Below, piece by piece: positions 18,959 to 27,662 of a DNA stretch of 64,000 bases; the stretch's first letter is position 1; every line of letters begins with the position of its first letter. Origin of the DNA: Methylocaldum marinum (GTDB lineage: Bacteria > Pseudomonadota > Gammaproteobacteria > Methylococcales > Methylococcaceae); assembly GCF_003584645.1 (NCBI RefSeq), contig NZ_AP017928.1:4664833-4728832 (forward strand), given 5' to 3'. The notes beneath the pieces were generated by a model. That model saw only the letters and a list, made by a program, of their open reading frames with translations. It had not been told where the DNA came from and made no database searches. The position numbers were made by a program, and so were the translations under genes.

Positions 18959-19029
18959 AGAGCCTATCCCAGTAGGTCTTCAAAACCCTTCGACAAGCTC
19001 AGGGCGAACGACCTACGGAGATAGGCTCT
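18959..19029. repeat. Nested inverted repeat with CCCTTCGACAAGCTCAGGG core
   Basis: Outer arms AGAGCCTATC (18959-18968) and GATAGGCTCT (19020-19029), inner arms GTAGGTC (18972-18978) and GACCTAC (19010-19016), and in the centre CCCTTCGACAAGCTCAGGG, itself a palindrome. The core belongs to the dispersed family seen also at 33098, 42241, 43166, 53293 and 60822. The nested arms give the appearance of a small insertion unit. Confidence 0.7.
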
Positions 19030-19176
19030 TAATGTATCGAGAAGGGCATTCGACAATACAAGTGAATATTCACATTGACATCCTTCCCTCAGCTCGCGCC
19101 CGGAATCGCTCCGCGAGCGAGCGGAACCGCCAATTCGATCCCTAATTCCAACGGTGCGCCTTCGTTCTGCGGGTTA

Positions 19177-19216
19177 TGTAATCCAAAACGTACAAAAAAA
19201 TCAGTAATGGATTACA
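19177..19216. promoter_or_regulatory. AT-rich inverted repeat upstream of the recombinase
   Basis: TGTAATCC (19177-19184) and GGATTACA (19209-19216) are perfect complements separated by 24 bp in locally AT-rich DNA about 120 bp before the serine recombinase gene. It could be a recombinase or regulator binding site; nothing proves it. Confidence 0.35.
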
Positions 19217-19334
19217 AGCATTTTTGCGAATGTTGGACAAAGATTACATATATGAAAATATCTTGTCACAGCAATATTCCTGGTTTGAGCTGGCATTGGT
19301 CGATGCTCTTACCGTTGCCAAGACGGCTTGAGAC

Positions 19335-19892
19335 ATGTTGATCGGATACGCGCGAGCTTCGATATTCGATCAAACCCTGGCCCAGCAGCACGATGCTCTG
19401 AGTGGGGCCGGTTGCGCCAGGATTTTTGAGGACCGGATAACCGGATCCAAGGCTCTCCGGCCCGGGTTGAGTCGGGTTTTTGCGGTCGCACGCTCCGGAG
19501 ACGTGCTGGTCGTCTGGCGCCTGGATCGCTTGGGCCGCTCATTACGGGATCTGATCGATCTGATGGGGAAGCTCAAGCGCAGGGGTATCGGGCTTAAAAG
19601 TCTTCAAGAATCGATCGACACGACCTCGGACAGCGGCAAGGCGATTTTCCCGCTTTTCGACGCGCTTGCCGAGTTCGAACGAAATCTGAATCGCGAGCGG
19701 ACAAGGGCCAGGCTCAACGCCGCCAGCGCCGAGGGGCGTAGGACCGGGAGGCCGAAAAGGCTGGCGCCGGCCAAGCGCCGGCTGGCGGTCAGCCTGTATC
19801 ACCAGCGTGAACAATCCGTCGACGAGATCTGCCGGATGATGGGCATCTCGAAGCCCACGCTCTATAAATATGTCGAAGAAGCGGATGAGTAA
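19335..19892 (+). CDS. Serine recombinase (resolvase/invertase family)
   Basis: 185 residues, the normal size of a small resolvase. N-terminal catalytic domain with the nucleophile Ser9 in GYARASIFDQ, the arginine-rich VVWRLDRLGRSLRDLIDLM and the long E-helix region after FDALAEFERNLNRERT; C-terminal Hin-type helix-turn-helix (DEICRMMGISKPTLYKYV). Such enzymes resolve Tn3-type cointegrates or invert DNA. There is no transposase or matching res site in sight, so it is probably left from a transposon or acts in a local switch. Upstream DNA is AT-rich compared with its neighbours. Confidence 0.88.
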   Translation: MLIGYARASIFDQTLAQQHDALSGAGCARIFEDRITGSKALRPGLSRVFAVARSGDVLVVWRLDRLGRSLRDLIDLMGKLKRRGIGLKSLQESIDTTSDSGKAIFPLFDALAEFERNLNRERTRARLNAASAEGRRTGRPKRLAPAKRRLAVSLYHQREQSVDEICRMMGISKPTLYKYVEEADE

Positions 19893-19954
19893 GAGTGAAA
19901 TTGCGCCGCGTTCGGTCCGGTTCGATCACGGGTGTTTATCGGAACGTTTTGGTT

Positions 19955-19984
19955 GTAAGAAAAACGGCGCCAAAAGGCGCCGTT
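19955..19984 (-). terminator. Intrinsic terminator of the PEP-CTERM gene
   Basis: Perfect hairpin AACGGCGCC (19963-19971), AAAA loop, GGCGCCGTT (19976-19984). Read on the minus strand it is followed by a U-rich stretch (TTTTTCTT), so it ends transcription of the PEP-CTERM gene that stops at 20017. Confidence 0.8.
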
Positions 19985-20016
19985 GATTGCTGAAAGCGTT
20001 CGCGCACAAGAAAGCG

Positions 20017-20865
20017 TCATTGTGTTTTTCGACGCATCCTAACGGCGGCTAAAAAGCCGATTCCCATTAAACCCAGCACTCCGGGTTCGGGCACTGCGCC
20101 GATGGGGGCGAAGGTGTCGTTGAACTGCCATGCCAAGATGTCGTGATTCCCGTAGCCTGAACCGGTAGCGGAAGTAAAGCCGACAAACACGTTTGGCGTT
20201 TGCAAAACCGTGGTCAGGTCGACGATAAGCGATAAACCCGCAGATGATGGCCGGTTGTTCGTGTCCGACCAGCGGGCTTCCAAAGTATCCGTGAGGCCGT
20301 TGTAATCGACCCACGCGTACCAGACATTTCCATTGTCGAAGTTCGGAGACAGTTCGCCGGTAGATACGACGGAGTCGACGCTTCCATTCAGGTCGATGCC
20401 GACGTGATTGCTGCCACCGGTTTCGTCAAGGCCAACATTAAAATAAGTGTCGAATTCGATGGCCAAGCTATTGCCGATGCCGGCATATCCGATTCCTTGG
20501 CCGATACCGCCTGCGGTGTCGGATACTGTTTGAATCGTAAAGGTCAAACCGTCAGCACCACCCCCAGCACCTCCTGCATCGGTGATTCGAAACTGGAATG
20601 CCGAGCTAAAGGACACGTCGTTCGCCAGAGTAACCGGAGAAGTGGAAAAGAATGAACCGCTTTGAATGAAATTTGCGGACGTAAGACGGATTGCATTCCC
20701 AACCTGGGTGGCAGTTCCGTTGAGAGTGAGTCCGGCAGTGCTGGAAAAATCGTTGTACGACAATGAGAGCGCCTTGGCGCTTTCTGTACTCAGAACGCCA
20801 ATGAAGGCGAATACAGTAACTGGGACGATCCTGGTGATACTTTTTGATGTCATTGTTGATGTCAT
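20017..20865 (-). CDS. PEP-CTERM protein with legume-lectin-like domain
   Basis: 282 residues. A Sec signal peptide (IVPVTVFAFIGVLSTESAKA), a beta-rich L-type lectin domain (ADGLTFTIQTVSDTAGG, LAIEFDTYFN, HVGIDLNGS with the family's metal/sugar-site Asp) and a C-terminal PEP-CTERM tripartite signal: VPEPG (about 257-261), a hydrophobic helix and a basic RMRRK tail. PEP-CTERM proteins are processed by an exosortase and end up in the extracellular matrix or on the surface of exopolysaccharide producers. No exosortase gene is in the window, although the exopolysaccharide locus is near. GGAAG stands eight bases before the ATG. Own promoter and terminator, so monocistronic. Confidence 0.88.
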   Translation of the reverse strand: MTSTMTSKSITRIVPVTVFAFIGVLSTESAKALSLSYNDFSSTAGLTLNGTATQVGNAIRLTSANFIQSGSFFSTSPVTLANDVSFSSAFQFRITDAGGAGGGADGLTFTIQTVSDTAGGIGQGIGYAGIGNSLAIEFDTYFNVGLDETGGSNHVGIDLNGSVDSVVSTGELSPNFDNGNVWYAWVDYNGLTDTLEARWSDTNNRPSSAGLSLIVDLTTVLQTPNVFVGFTSATGSGYGNHDILAWQFNDTFAPIGAVPEPGVLGLMGIGFLAAVRMRRKTQ

Positions 20866-21289
20866 TGTTTTAGCTTCCGAGATATCGAAAAGTAGATTTG
20901 GTCTTGTTTTTCGTCAGAGAGCTCAACGATTAGAGCTCATGGGGGTAAGCATGGATTGAGCCAGTCGCTATTTTGTCCGTTAATACAGATATTTACGATA
21001 TATAGCGTCCGCTGAGTAAATGTTTTGTAAATTGTTATGACTTTCTTAACTTTTTCTAACTGACAAGGTCTGCTGGCCTGGTTGAATGACACGAAAAGTC
21101 ATCCCGCGAGTTCCGAGCGCTTTTCACCTTTTCCGATCCGGTGGCTGGCGATTTGCGCCGGCACTCGGCAGCGTTCGTGGCAACTCGCCGAGCCCGGCCT
21201 CCGCCGATCTGTGCACGGTTCATCCGCGCGCCGCTCGAAGACGGGGGCTATGGCACCTGCGATCACGGTATAGTCAAGCCCCCGAGCGC
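20866..21289. other. Intergenic region between the PEP-CTERM gene and argD
   Basis: About 420 bp, strongly AT-rich from 20960 to 21060 and then GC-rich. The AT-rich part presumably carries the promoter of the divergent PEP-CTERM gene. No gene or clear repeat is seen. Confidence 0.4.
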
Positions 21290-21317
21290 TTGTGCCAGGG
21301 TTTTTTTTCAATATAAT
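21290..21317 (+). promoter_or_regulatory. Putative sigma70 promoter of argD
   Basis: TATAAT at 21312-21317 with TTGTGC at 21290-21295, spacer 16 bp, in a run of T residues. Transcription would start near 21324, giving a short leader before argD. Confidence 0.5.
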
Positions 21318-21334
21318 GTTTCCCTTCTTTTCGG

Positions 21335-21362
21335 GGCAGTCTTGCGACTGCCTTTTTATTTT
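21335..21362 (+). terminator. Intrinsic terminator in the argD leader
   Basis: GGCAGTC (21335-21341), TTGC loop, GACTGCC (21346-21352), then TTTTTATTTT. It lies between the putative promoter and the argD start codon 15 bp further on, so it would act inside the leader (attenuation) or end a tiny RNA. Confidence 0.65.
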
Positions 21363-21376
21363 GGGGAAGAAGAGTG

Positions 21377-22564
21377 ATGACCAGTCAGGTAATGCCGACT
21401 TATGCCCGGTTGCCGATAACGTTCGACCGGGGCGAGGGTGCATGGCTTTGGGACACGGAGGGCAAGCGCTATCTGGACGCCATTTCCGGCGTGGCGGTAT
21501 GCAGCCTGGGTCATGCCCATCCGGCAATCTCCCGCGCCATCTGCGAACAGGCGGGCAAATTGCTGCACACCTCCAACATTTATCGAGTCCAGTTGCAGGA
21601 AAAGCTAGCCGGCGAATTGTGCCGCCTGAGTGGACTGGATAACGCCTTTTTCTGTAATTCCGGAGCGGAAGCCAACGAGGCCGCTCTCAAAATCGCCCGC
21701 CGTTACGGGCATCATCGCGGCGTAGAGCGGCCGGCCGTGGTCGTCATGGAGGGCAGCTTTCACGGGCGTACGCTCGCGACCTTGAGCGCCACCGGCAATC
21801 CCAAGGTGCAGGACGGCTTCGAACCCCTGGTCGAAGGTTTCATCCGGGTACCCTACGGCAGCGTAGCCGCCGTCGAGGCCGTCAATGATTCCAATGTCGT
21901 GGCCGTTCTGGTTGAACCGGTGCAGGGCGAGGGCGGCGTACGGGTTCCGACCGACGATTATCTGTCCGGCCTTCGCCGCGTCTGCGACCAGCGCGGCTGG
22001 CTGTTGATGCTGGACGAGGTCCAGACCGGCATCGGCCGGACCGGCAAATGGTTTGCCTTCCAGCACTACGGCATCATGCCCGACGTCATGACCCTGGCCA
22101 AAGCCCTGGGCAACGGTGTACCGATCGGCGCCTGCCTCGCTAGAGGGATCGCCGCGGATATGTTGACCGCAGGCAAGCACGCGTCCACCTTCGGCGGCAA
22201 TCCCCTGGCTTGCAGTGCCGCACTGGCCGTATTGAAGACGATCGCCGAAAACGGCCTGGTGCAACGTGCGGGAGAACTGGGTGAGCGTCTGCTGTCCGGG
22301 ATTCGCGACAAACTGGCGGGCAACCCTCGCGTGGTCGATATTCGCGGAAAAGGGCTGATGATCGGCATCGAACTCGATACCCCTTGCACCGATATGGTTG
22401 CTCAGGCGCTAAACCGGGGCCTTTTGATCAATGTCACGGCGGATCGAACGATACGCTTGTTGCCGCCGTTTGTTTTAAACGAAGATGACGAGAACGTGCT
22501 GATCGAAGGCATCTCTGCTCTGGTCGCCGACTATACGGCCCAGAGAGCCGGAGAAAGCGTATGA
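21377..22564 (+). CDS. argD: Acetylornithine aminotransferase
   Basis: 395 residues, class III PLP aminotransferase of the normal ArgD length. Motifs: [20 protein letters not shown] (about 93-112), [28 protein letters not shown] with the PLP-contacting Asp, and Lys242 in [13 protein letters not shown] as Schiff-base residue. It converts N-acetylglutamate semialdehyde to N-acetylornithine in arginine synthesis. ATG 21377 is preferred over the GTG at 21374 because GGGGAAG lies seven bases before it. It overlaps argF by four bases (ATGA), so the two are an arginine operon. Confidence 0.95.
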   Translation: MTSQVMPTYARLPITFDRGEGAWLWDTEGKRYLDAISGVAVCSLGHAHPAISRAICEQAGKLLHTSNIYRVQLQEKLAGELCRLSGLDNAFFCNSGAEANEAALKIARRYGHHRGVERPAVVVMEGSFHGRTLATLSATGNPKVQDGFEPLVEGFIRVPYGSVAAVEAVNDSNVVAVLVEPVQGEGGVRVPTDDYLSGLRRVCDQRGWLLMLDEVQTGIGRTGKWFAFQHYGIMPDVMTLAKALGNGVPIGACLARGIAADMLTAGKHASTFGGNPLACSAALAVLKTIAENGLVQRAGELGERLLSGIRDKLAGNPRVVDIRGKGLMIGIELDTPCTDMVAQALNRGLLINVTADRTIRLLPPFVLNEDDENVLIEGISALVADYTAQRAGESV

Positions 22565-23460
22565 AACCGCGTCATTTGATTACACTGTTGGACCTGAGCA
22601 ACGACGAATTCCGTGCGCTCATCCGGCGCGCCATCGAACTCAAGCATCTCAAGAGCCCCTACGAACCGCTGAAAAACAAAGTGCTCGGGATGATGTTCGA
22701 GAAATCCTCGACCCGCACGCGCCTGTCGTTCGAAGTCGGCATGGTGCAGTTCGGCGGCGCCGCGATTTTTCTGTCGCCTCGGGATACCCAGCTGGGACGG
22801 GGCGAACCCATCGAGGATTCCGCCCGGGTCGTCTCGCGCATGGTCGATGGGGTGATGCTGCGCACTCATTCTCATAAGGCCGTGGAAACTTTCGCAGCTT
22901 ACTCCCGGGTACCGGTCATCAACGGCCTGACGGATAGATTTCATCCGTGTCAGCTGCTCGCCGACATGCAGACCTATTTCGAACACCGGGGCGATATCGT
23001 CGGTAGGACGGTGGCCTGGGTCGGGGACGGCAACAATATGTGCCAGACTTACATCCACGCGGCGGGACTACTCGATTTCGAGCTTCGGATCGCTTGTCCC
23101 GCGGGCTACGAACCCGAATCAGCGCTGGTCGATTGGGCCGGCGGTCGGGTGGAGTTGCTGAGAAATCCGTCGGAGGCGGTGCGCGGAGCGGATCTGGTCG
23201 TGACCGACGTTTGGGCGAGCATGGGGCAGGAATCCGAACAAACCGAGCGCAATAAGGCTTTCCAGGGCTATCAGGTGGACGCGTCTTTGATGAAGCTTGC
23301 GGCTCCGGACGCTTTGTTCATGCATTGCCTGCCGGCGCACCGCGGCGAAGAGGTCAGCGCGGAAGTGCTGGAAGGGCCGCAAAGCGTGGTATGGGACGAG
23401 GCGGAAAACCGTTTGCACTCGCAAAAGGCCTTGCTGGAGCTGCTGCTGGTTACGAACTGA
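22561..23460 (+). CDS. argF: Ornithine carbamoyltransferase
   Basis: 299 residues. Carbamoyl-phosphate site [11 protein letters not shown] (about 48-58), [11 protein letters not shown] (about 130), ornithine-side motif near [13 protein letters not shown] and the family signature [11 protein letters not shown] (about 255-265). It makes citrulline from ornithine and carbamoyl phosphate, the step after ArgD products enter the cycle. The start codon overlaps the argD stop. Confidence 0.95.
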   Translation: MKPRHLITLLDLSNDEFRALIRRAIELKHLKSPYEPLKNKVLGMMFEKSSTRTRLSFEVGMVQFGGAAIFLSPRDTQLGRGEPIEDSARVVSRMVDGVMLRTHSHKAVETFAAYSRVPVINGLTDRFHPCQLLADMQTYFEHRGDIVGRTVAWVGDGNNMCQTYIHAAGLLDFELRIACPAGYEPESALVDWAGGRVELLRNPSEAVRGADLVVTDVWASMGQESEQTERNKAFQGYQVDASLMKLAAPDALFMHCLPAHRGEEVSAEVLEGPQSVVWDEAENRLHSQKALLELLLVTN

Positions 23461-23472
23461 CTTCCCATAAGT

Positions 23473-23503
23473 GGGGCGGTGGCCGGGATTGTGCCACTGC
23501 CCC
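23473..23503 (+). terminator. Hairpin after argF
   Basis: GGGGCGGTGGC (23473-23483) pairs with GCCACTGCCCC (23493-23503) with one G-T wobble. There is no T-run, so it is at best a weak or factor-assisted terminator between convergent argF and mdh. Confidence 0.4.
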
Positions 23504-23551
23504 GCAGCATCAGTGGTGCCGGACCGGCATTTACAATGCACCGGCCGGTCT

Positions 23552-24532
23552 TCAGCGAAGGAGGTGCCGCACCGCTTCCCGTTCGGCCAATAGTTCGGCC
23601 TCGGTTATCTGGAGCCTGTTGCGGCTGAACTCATTGATTTCCAGATTCTGTACGATTTGGTACCGCGCATTCTCGGTTTTCACGGGGTAGGAAAACATGA
23701 GACCCGGTGTGACGCCGTAACTGCCGTCGCTGAGAATGGTCATGCTGGTCCAATCGCCGGCAGGTGTGCCGAATAACCAATCCCGCATATGGTCCAAAGC
23801 CGCATTGGCAGCAGAAGCGGCGCTCGATTTTCCGCGTGTTTGAATCACGACCGCGCCGCGGTTCTGTACGGTCGGGATAAAATCCTTTTCGTACCAATCC
23901 CATTCGAGCTTGTCGAGAGCGGGCTTTCCCCGGACCAGTGCATGATGCAAATCCGGGTACTGGGTAGTTGAATGATTGCCCCAGATGATCACCCGCTTGA
24001 TTTCGCTTACCGGGCAACGGCAATGCATGGCCACCTGGCTTTTTGCCCGATTGTAGTCGAGCCGGGTCATCGCGGAAAAATTTTCCGGCGGAAGTTCGGG
24101 CGCATTGTGTTGGGCGATCAAGGCATTGGTGTTGGCGGGATTACCGACCACCAGCGTTTTGACGGTCCGCTTGGCGGAAGCGTTGAGCGCTCGCCCCTGG
24201 ACGGCGAATATATCCGCATTCACTCTTAGCAAGTCCCTGCGCTCCATGCCGGGACCGCGGGGCTTTGCGCCGATCAGGAAGGCGAGATCGGCGTTTTCGA
24301 AAGCCACATAAGGATCGTCGGACACGACCACATCGTGGAGTAAGGGCGCGGCGCAATCGATAAGTTCCATTTTTACGCCGTCCAATCCGGCGATTGCCTC
24401 GGGAATTTCGAGCAAATGCAGGACGATGGGTTGATCATCGCCCAGCAGATCTCCTGCAATCAGCCGAAACAGCAATGCGTAACTGATTTGTCCCGCCGCT
24501 CCCGTAACGGCAATGTGCGCAGGCGTTTTCAT
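23552..24532 (-). CDS. mdh: Malate dehydrogenase
   Basis: 326 residues, the cytosolic-type NAD-dependent malate dehydrogenase found in many bacteria. NAD-binding [16 protein letters not shown] at the N-terminus, the mobile-loop [15 protein letters not shown] with substrate-binding arginines, [23 protein letters not shown] and the catalytic His in [13 protein letters not shown]. It interconverts malate and oxaloacetate in the citric acid cycle. AAGGG precedes the ATG at 24532. It is convergent with argF and not in an operon. Confidence 0.95.
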   Translation of the reverse strand: MKTPAHIAVTGAAGQISYALLFRLIAGDLLGDDQPIVLHLLEIPEAIAGLDGVKMELIDCAAPLLHDVVVSDDPYVAFENADLAFLIGAKPRGPGMERRDLLRVNADIFAVQGRALNASAKRTVKTLVVGNPANTNALIAQHNAPELPPENFSAMTRLDYNRAKSQVAMHCRCPVSEIKRVIIWGNHSTTQYPDLHHALVRGKPALDKLEWDWYEKDFIPTVQNRGAVVIQTRGKSSAASAANAALDHMRDWLFGTPAGDWTSMTILSDGSYGVTPGLMFSYPVKTENARYQIVQNLEINEFSRNRLQITEAELLAEREAVRHLLR

Positions 24533-24814
24533 GTGATTACCCTTTTTATAGTACTAGAGCATTGGGCCGCGGCATCAAGGCCGCTGAGCAATTCCCTGCT
24601 CGAAAACCTCTCTGACATTAGACAGGTGTACGGCGCGATTCGCCATTTCATTCTATCCATTGGCCCTTCTCCGAATACCGTTACGAGCCGGCTACCATAC
24701 TTCAAACCTGTGCTGGATTTGTGGGGGTGGCTCCGATTCCGCGAAGCCGAGCTGATCACTCGTCCCAATGGGAAAAAAGTATCGCCGGGCGTAAAAGTTC
24801 GCGCAGCGGAACCT
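24533..24814. other. Intergenic stretch before mdh
   Basis: Upstream region of mdh; the AT-rich CTTTTTATAGTACTAGAG part next to the gene may carry its promoter. I see no gene. Confidence 0.3.
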
Positions 24815-25021
24815 TTAGTCGACGGTGAAACCCTTCTCGGTGATCGCTTTTTTGACCGACGTTAAGTCGGCTTTCGTATCATCGTAATCGATTTCGACCG
24901 TGCCGGCCTGGTGGGACGCCTTGGCTTCGGAAATGCCGACACAGGATTTGGCGGCGTCCTGAACCTGATTTTCGCAGCCGCCGCATTTCATGCCCGATAC
25001 CTTCAACACAATTTTAGCCAT
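24815..25021 (-). CDS. Heavy-metal-associated domain protein (CopZ-like)
   Basis: 68 residues, one HMA domain: ferredoxin-like fold with the metal-binding GMKCGGCENQV (Cys13 and Cys16) and the closing KKAITEKGFTV. Such proteins carry Cu(I) or another soft metal to P-type ATPases or act as buffers. No metal ATPase or regulator is adjacent, so the partner is unknown. The extra Cys near residue 27 (KSCVGI) is not part of the usual site. Confidence 0.85.
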   Translation of the reverse strand: MAKIVLKVSGMKCGGCENQVQDAAKSCVGISEAKASHQAGTVEIDYDDTKADLTSVKKAITEKGFTVD

Positions 25022-25438
25022 TGCTTATACCCGATCTGTGAAAGCAGTGATTTTCGACACGGATTCCCGAGCCCGCAAGCTTTGCGATCTCGTCTATGGG
25101 AAATCCTCTGAACCAAAGGCCGGCGGATTGCGCCAAAGTTTCAAGTCGGTTGACGCCGGCCTCGAAGAGGACCCGGAACTTGATGCCATGTCCGGATATC
25201 CGCGAATTATATGTCGTGGCGTTTGAGCGAACCAGACATTCGGCGCGCATGCAGACGCCCTTCGAAGCAACAGTTCGTTTGACAGCGAATACTCAATCAC
25301 CGGATGATGCATTACGGGTAGACCCTATTGGAATATGACTCTGAACAGCCGAAAAATTCTGCACCGCTTCAACAACGGGTTGCTATCCGCCGAGCCAGCA
25401 TAGAGCGCTCGCCTGGTTTCACACGAACGGATTTTCTT
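25022..25438. other. Intergenic stretch before the nicotinate phosphoribosyltransferase gene
   Basis: 417 bp with no recognisable gene, repeat or terminator. Short frames exist on both strands but resemble no family. Confidence 0.3.
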
Positions 25439-26779
25439 ATGAACGGGCAAAACACCGCGCTTCTGACCGATCTTTACCAGCTGACCATGATGCAGGCTTA
25501 TCGCCGGGAGGGCATGTCCGACACGGCGACATTCGAACTGTTCGTGCGGAAGCTTCCGCCGAACCGTAACTTTCTGGTCGCCGCAGGTCTTGAACAGCTG
25601 ATCGAATATTTGGAAAACTTTAAATTTTCCGAGGAGGAGTGCGAGTGGCTGAGCACTTTGGCTGACTTTACGCCGGAGTTCATCGCGTATCTGTCGAGTC
25701 TTCGCTTTACCGGGGACGTCCATGCCCTTCCGGAAGGATCGGTCTTTTTTCAGAATGAACCCATCGTTCGGGTGACGGCGCCGATTTCCGAAGCGCAGAT
25801 TGTCGAGACGCGACTGATCAACATCATCCAACTTCAGTCCATGATCGCGTCGAAGGCGGTTCGAGCGGTGCTCGAGGCGCCCGGAAAGCTCTTGGTGGAT
25901 TTCGGGCTGCGCCGCGCCCACGGTGCAGAGGCCGGATTGATGGCCGCCCGCGCCGCTTATCTGGCCGGTTTCGACGGCACCTCGAACGTCTTCGCCGGCA
26001 AGCTGTTCGACATACCGATTTACGGCACCATGGCGCATTCCTACATCATGGCGCACGACGATGAGGCCGAGGCGTTCGAGCGGTTTGCGGAAAGCTTGCC
26101 GAACAACGTGCTGCTTCTGATCGATACCTACGACACCCTGAAGTCGGCCCAAAAAGTGGTGGCTTTGGCTGCAAGGCTGGCCGCAAAAAATATCGCCGTC
26201 AAAGGCGTGCGTCTCGACAGCGGCGACCTGGTGGAGCTGGCCAAAGGCGTGAGATCGATTCTGGACGACGGCGGGCTCTCCGAGTGCACTATTTTCGCCA
26301 GCGGTGATCTGGACGAGCACGAACTCTCCAGAATGCTCGAAGCGGGCGCTCCCATCGACGGGTTCGGAGTCGGGACACGTCTGACGACCTCCCAGGATAT
26401 GCCTTATCTCAACTGTGCCTACAAGCTGCAGGAATATGCCGGACGGCCCAGGCGCAAGCGGTCGAAGGGCAAGGAGAATTGGCCCGGGCGTAAGCAGGTG
26501 TACCGCTGTTACGGCGATGACGGGCATATGCTGCACGATGTCATCGCCGAGGAGACCGAGCCTCGAGCGGAAGGCGAACCGCTGCTTCGCCAGGTAATGG
26601 CGCAGGGTAAACGCATCGGTGCTCAGGAGACTCTGTCGGTTATGCGGGAACGACTGCGCGGGCAATTGCAGCAATTGCCGCCCACCCTGAAAGCGATCGG
26701 GGAAGCCCGGGCCTATCCCGTTCTGATCTCCGAAGGTTTGCAGCGCCTGGTCGAGCGGATGGATAGCGAAGGTCTTTGA
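25439..26779 (+). CDS. pncB: Nicotinate phosphoribosyltransferase
   Basis: 446 residues from the ATG at 25439, where the family homology begins (ALLTDLYQLTMMQAY). Key parts: TFELFVRKLPPNRNFLVAAGLEQ, DFGLRRAHGAEAGL with the conserved His/Arg of the active site, GTMAHSYIMAH, VRLDSGDL and DGFGVGTRL in the phosphate-binding region. It makes nicotinate mononucleotide from nicotinate and PRPP in NAD salvage. An in-frame extension to 25328 would add 37 unlike residues. The ribosome binding site is weak. It is followed closely by an AlkB-like gene. Confidence 0.92.
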   Translation: MNGQNTALLTDLYQLTMMQAYRREGMSDTATFELFVRKLPPNRNFLVAAGLEQLIEYLENFKFSEEECEWLSTLADFTPEFIAYLSSLRFTGDVHALPEGSVFFQNEPIVRVTAPISEAQIVETRLINIIQLQSMIASKAVRAVLEAPGKLLVDFGLRRAHGAEAGLMAARAAYLAGFDGTSNVFAGKLFDIPIYGTMAHSYIMAHDDEAEAFERFAESLPNNVLLLIDTYDTLKSAQKVVALAARLAAKNIAVKGVRLDSGDLVELAKGVRSILDDGGLSECTIFASGDLDEHELSRMLEAGAPIDGFGVGTRLTTSQDMPYLNCAYKLQEYAGRPRRKRSKGKENWPGRKQVYRCYGDDGHMLHDVIAEETEPRAEGEPLLRQVMAQGKRIGAQETLSVMRERLRGQLQQLPPTLKAIGEARAYPVLISEGLQRLVERMDSEGL

Positions 26780-26783
26780 GCAG

Positions 26784-27449
26784 GTGTCTGTCCTCGACAT
26801 CCATAAAAGCGAGTCCATGCATAATCTTGCGCCCCGGGACGGCGAACTGTATTTCGTGGAGAATTTCGTTTCCCGAGAGGAAGCGGACTCGATCCATGCA
26901 CGCTTGCGGCAGGATTTGGCCTGGCGGGAAGAAGAAATCGTGATGTTCGGCCGCCGGGTCAAGGTGCCCCGGCTGGTTTGCTGGTACGGAGATGCCGGCG
27001 CGGTCTACCGCTATTCGGGCGTGGACCACGAGCCTTTGCCCTGGACCGAGACCTTGCTGGCACTCAAGGTCCGCATCGAAAGCTTTTGCGGACGACAGTT
27101 CAACAGCGTGCTCGGCAATCTGTATCGGGACGGGCTGGATTCGATGGGCTGGCACTCGGACAAGGAAAAAGAGCTTGGGCCGAATCCGTTCATTGCTTCC
27201 CTGAGTTTCGGGGCCGAAAGGCGGTTCAAGCTGCGCCATAACAAAACCGGAGAAGTCTTGGAAATCGCCTTGACCCACGGCAGTCTGCTGCTCATGGGCG
27301 GGCGCTTGCAGCACGGGTGGCGGCATTCCGTTCCGAAAGCGCGGGAGCCCGGGGCCGCGCGCATCAACTTAACTTTCAGAACCATTTTCCCTAAAAGCTT
27401 GTTCAAAACGTCTGTATTCGGGAGCGTCAATACATGGGCGAGGTCGTAA
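26784..27449 (+). CDS. AlkB-like 2-oxoglutarate/Fe(II) dioxygenase
   Basis: 221 residues from GTG 26784, four bases after the pncB stop; an ATG at 26817 is an alternative start. The double-stranded beta-helix fold has GNLYRDGLDSMGWHSDKEKELG with the iron-binding His and Asp, SLSFGAERRFKLRH, GSLLLMGGRLQHGWRHSVPK with the second His, and RINLTFR with the 2-oxoglutarate Arg. It belongs to the AlkB/ALKBH2-like group that removes alkyl lesions from nucleic acid bases. Probably co-transcribed with pncB and with the small zinc protein that overlaps its end. Confidence 0.88.
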   Translation: MSVLDIHKSESMHNLAPRDGELYFVENFVSREEADSIHARLRQDLAWREEEIVMFGRRVKVPRLVCWYGDAGAVYRYSGVDHEPLPWTETLLALKVRIESFCGRQFNSVLGNLYRDGLDSMGWHSDKEKELGPNPFIASLSFGAERRFKLRHNKTGEVLEIALTHGSLLLMGGRLQHGWRHSVPKAREPGAARINLTFRTIFPKSLFKTSVFGSVNTWARS

Positions 27450-27619
27450 AATTCCGCCGGCCGAAGCCGTCGGAAAAACAGGCCGGCAAGACATTGTGCC
27501 GGAGCGGTTTTCACAAATGGAAAGTGGCCCGGGAAAGGCCTTTCGATGTCAAGCAGGGCAAGCTGATCACGGTTTATCGCTGCGAACGTTGCGGTGCCAC
27601 CAAGAACGAGTTGCGGTGA
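27434..27619 (+). CDS. Small zinc-ribbon-like protein (61 aa)
   Basis: 61 residues, starting inside the end of the AlkB-like gene (16-bp overlap). It has LCRSGFHKWK and YRCERCGATK, a likely CxnHx...CxxC metal site, and a basic composition. Similar short proteins are annotated as hypothetical in other bacteria; no function is established. The overlap points to translational coupling with the AlkB-like gene. Confidence 0.65.
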   Translation: MGEVVKFRRPKPSEKQAGKTLCRSGFHKWKVARERPFDVKQGKLITVYRCERCGATKNELR

Positions 27620-27662
27620 TTCGGGCGCGGGCGTCGTGTTTTCCCGTCGCCTCGGCGCTTTC

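Noticed and set aside
25014-25250. 78-codon minus-strand frame after the CopZ-like gene
   Set aside because: No recognisable motif and no good start signal.
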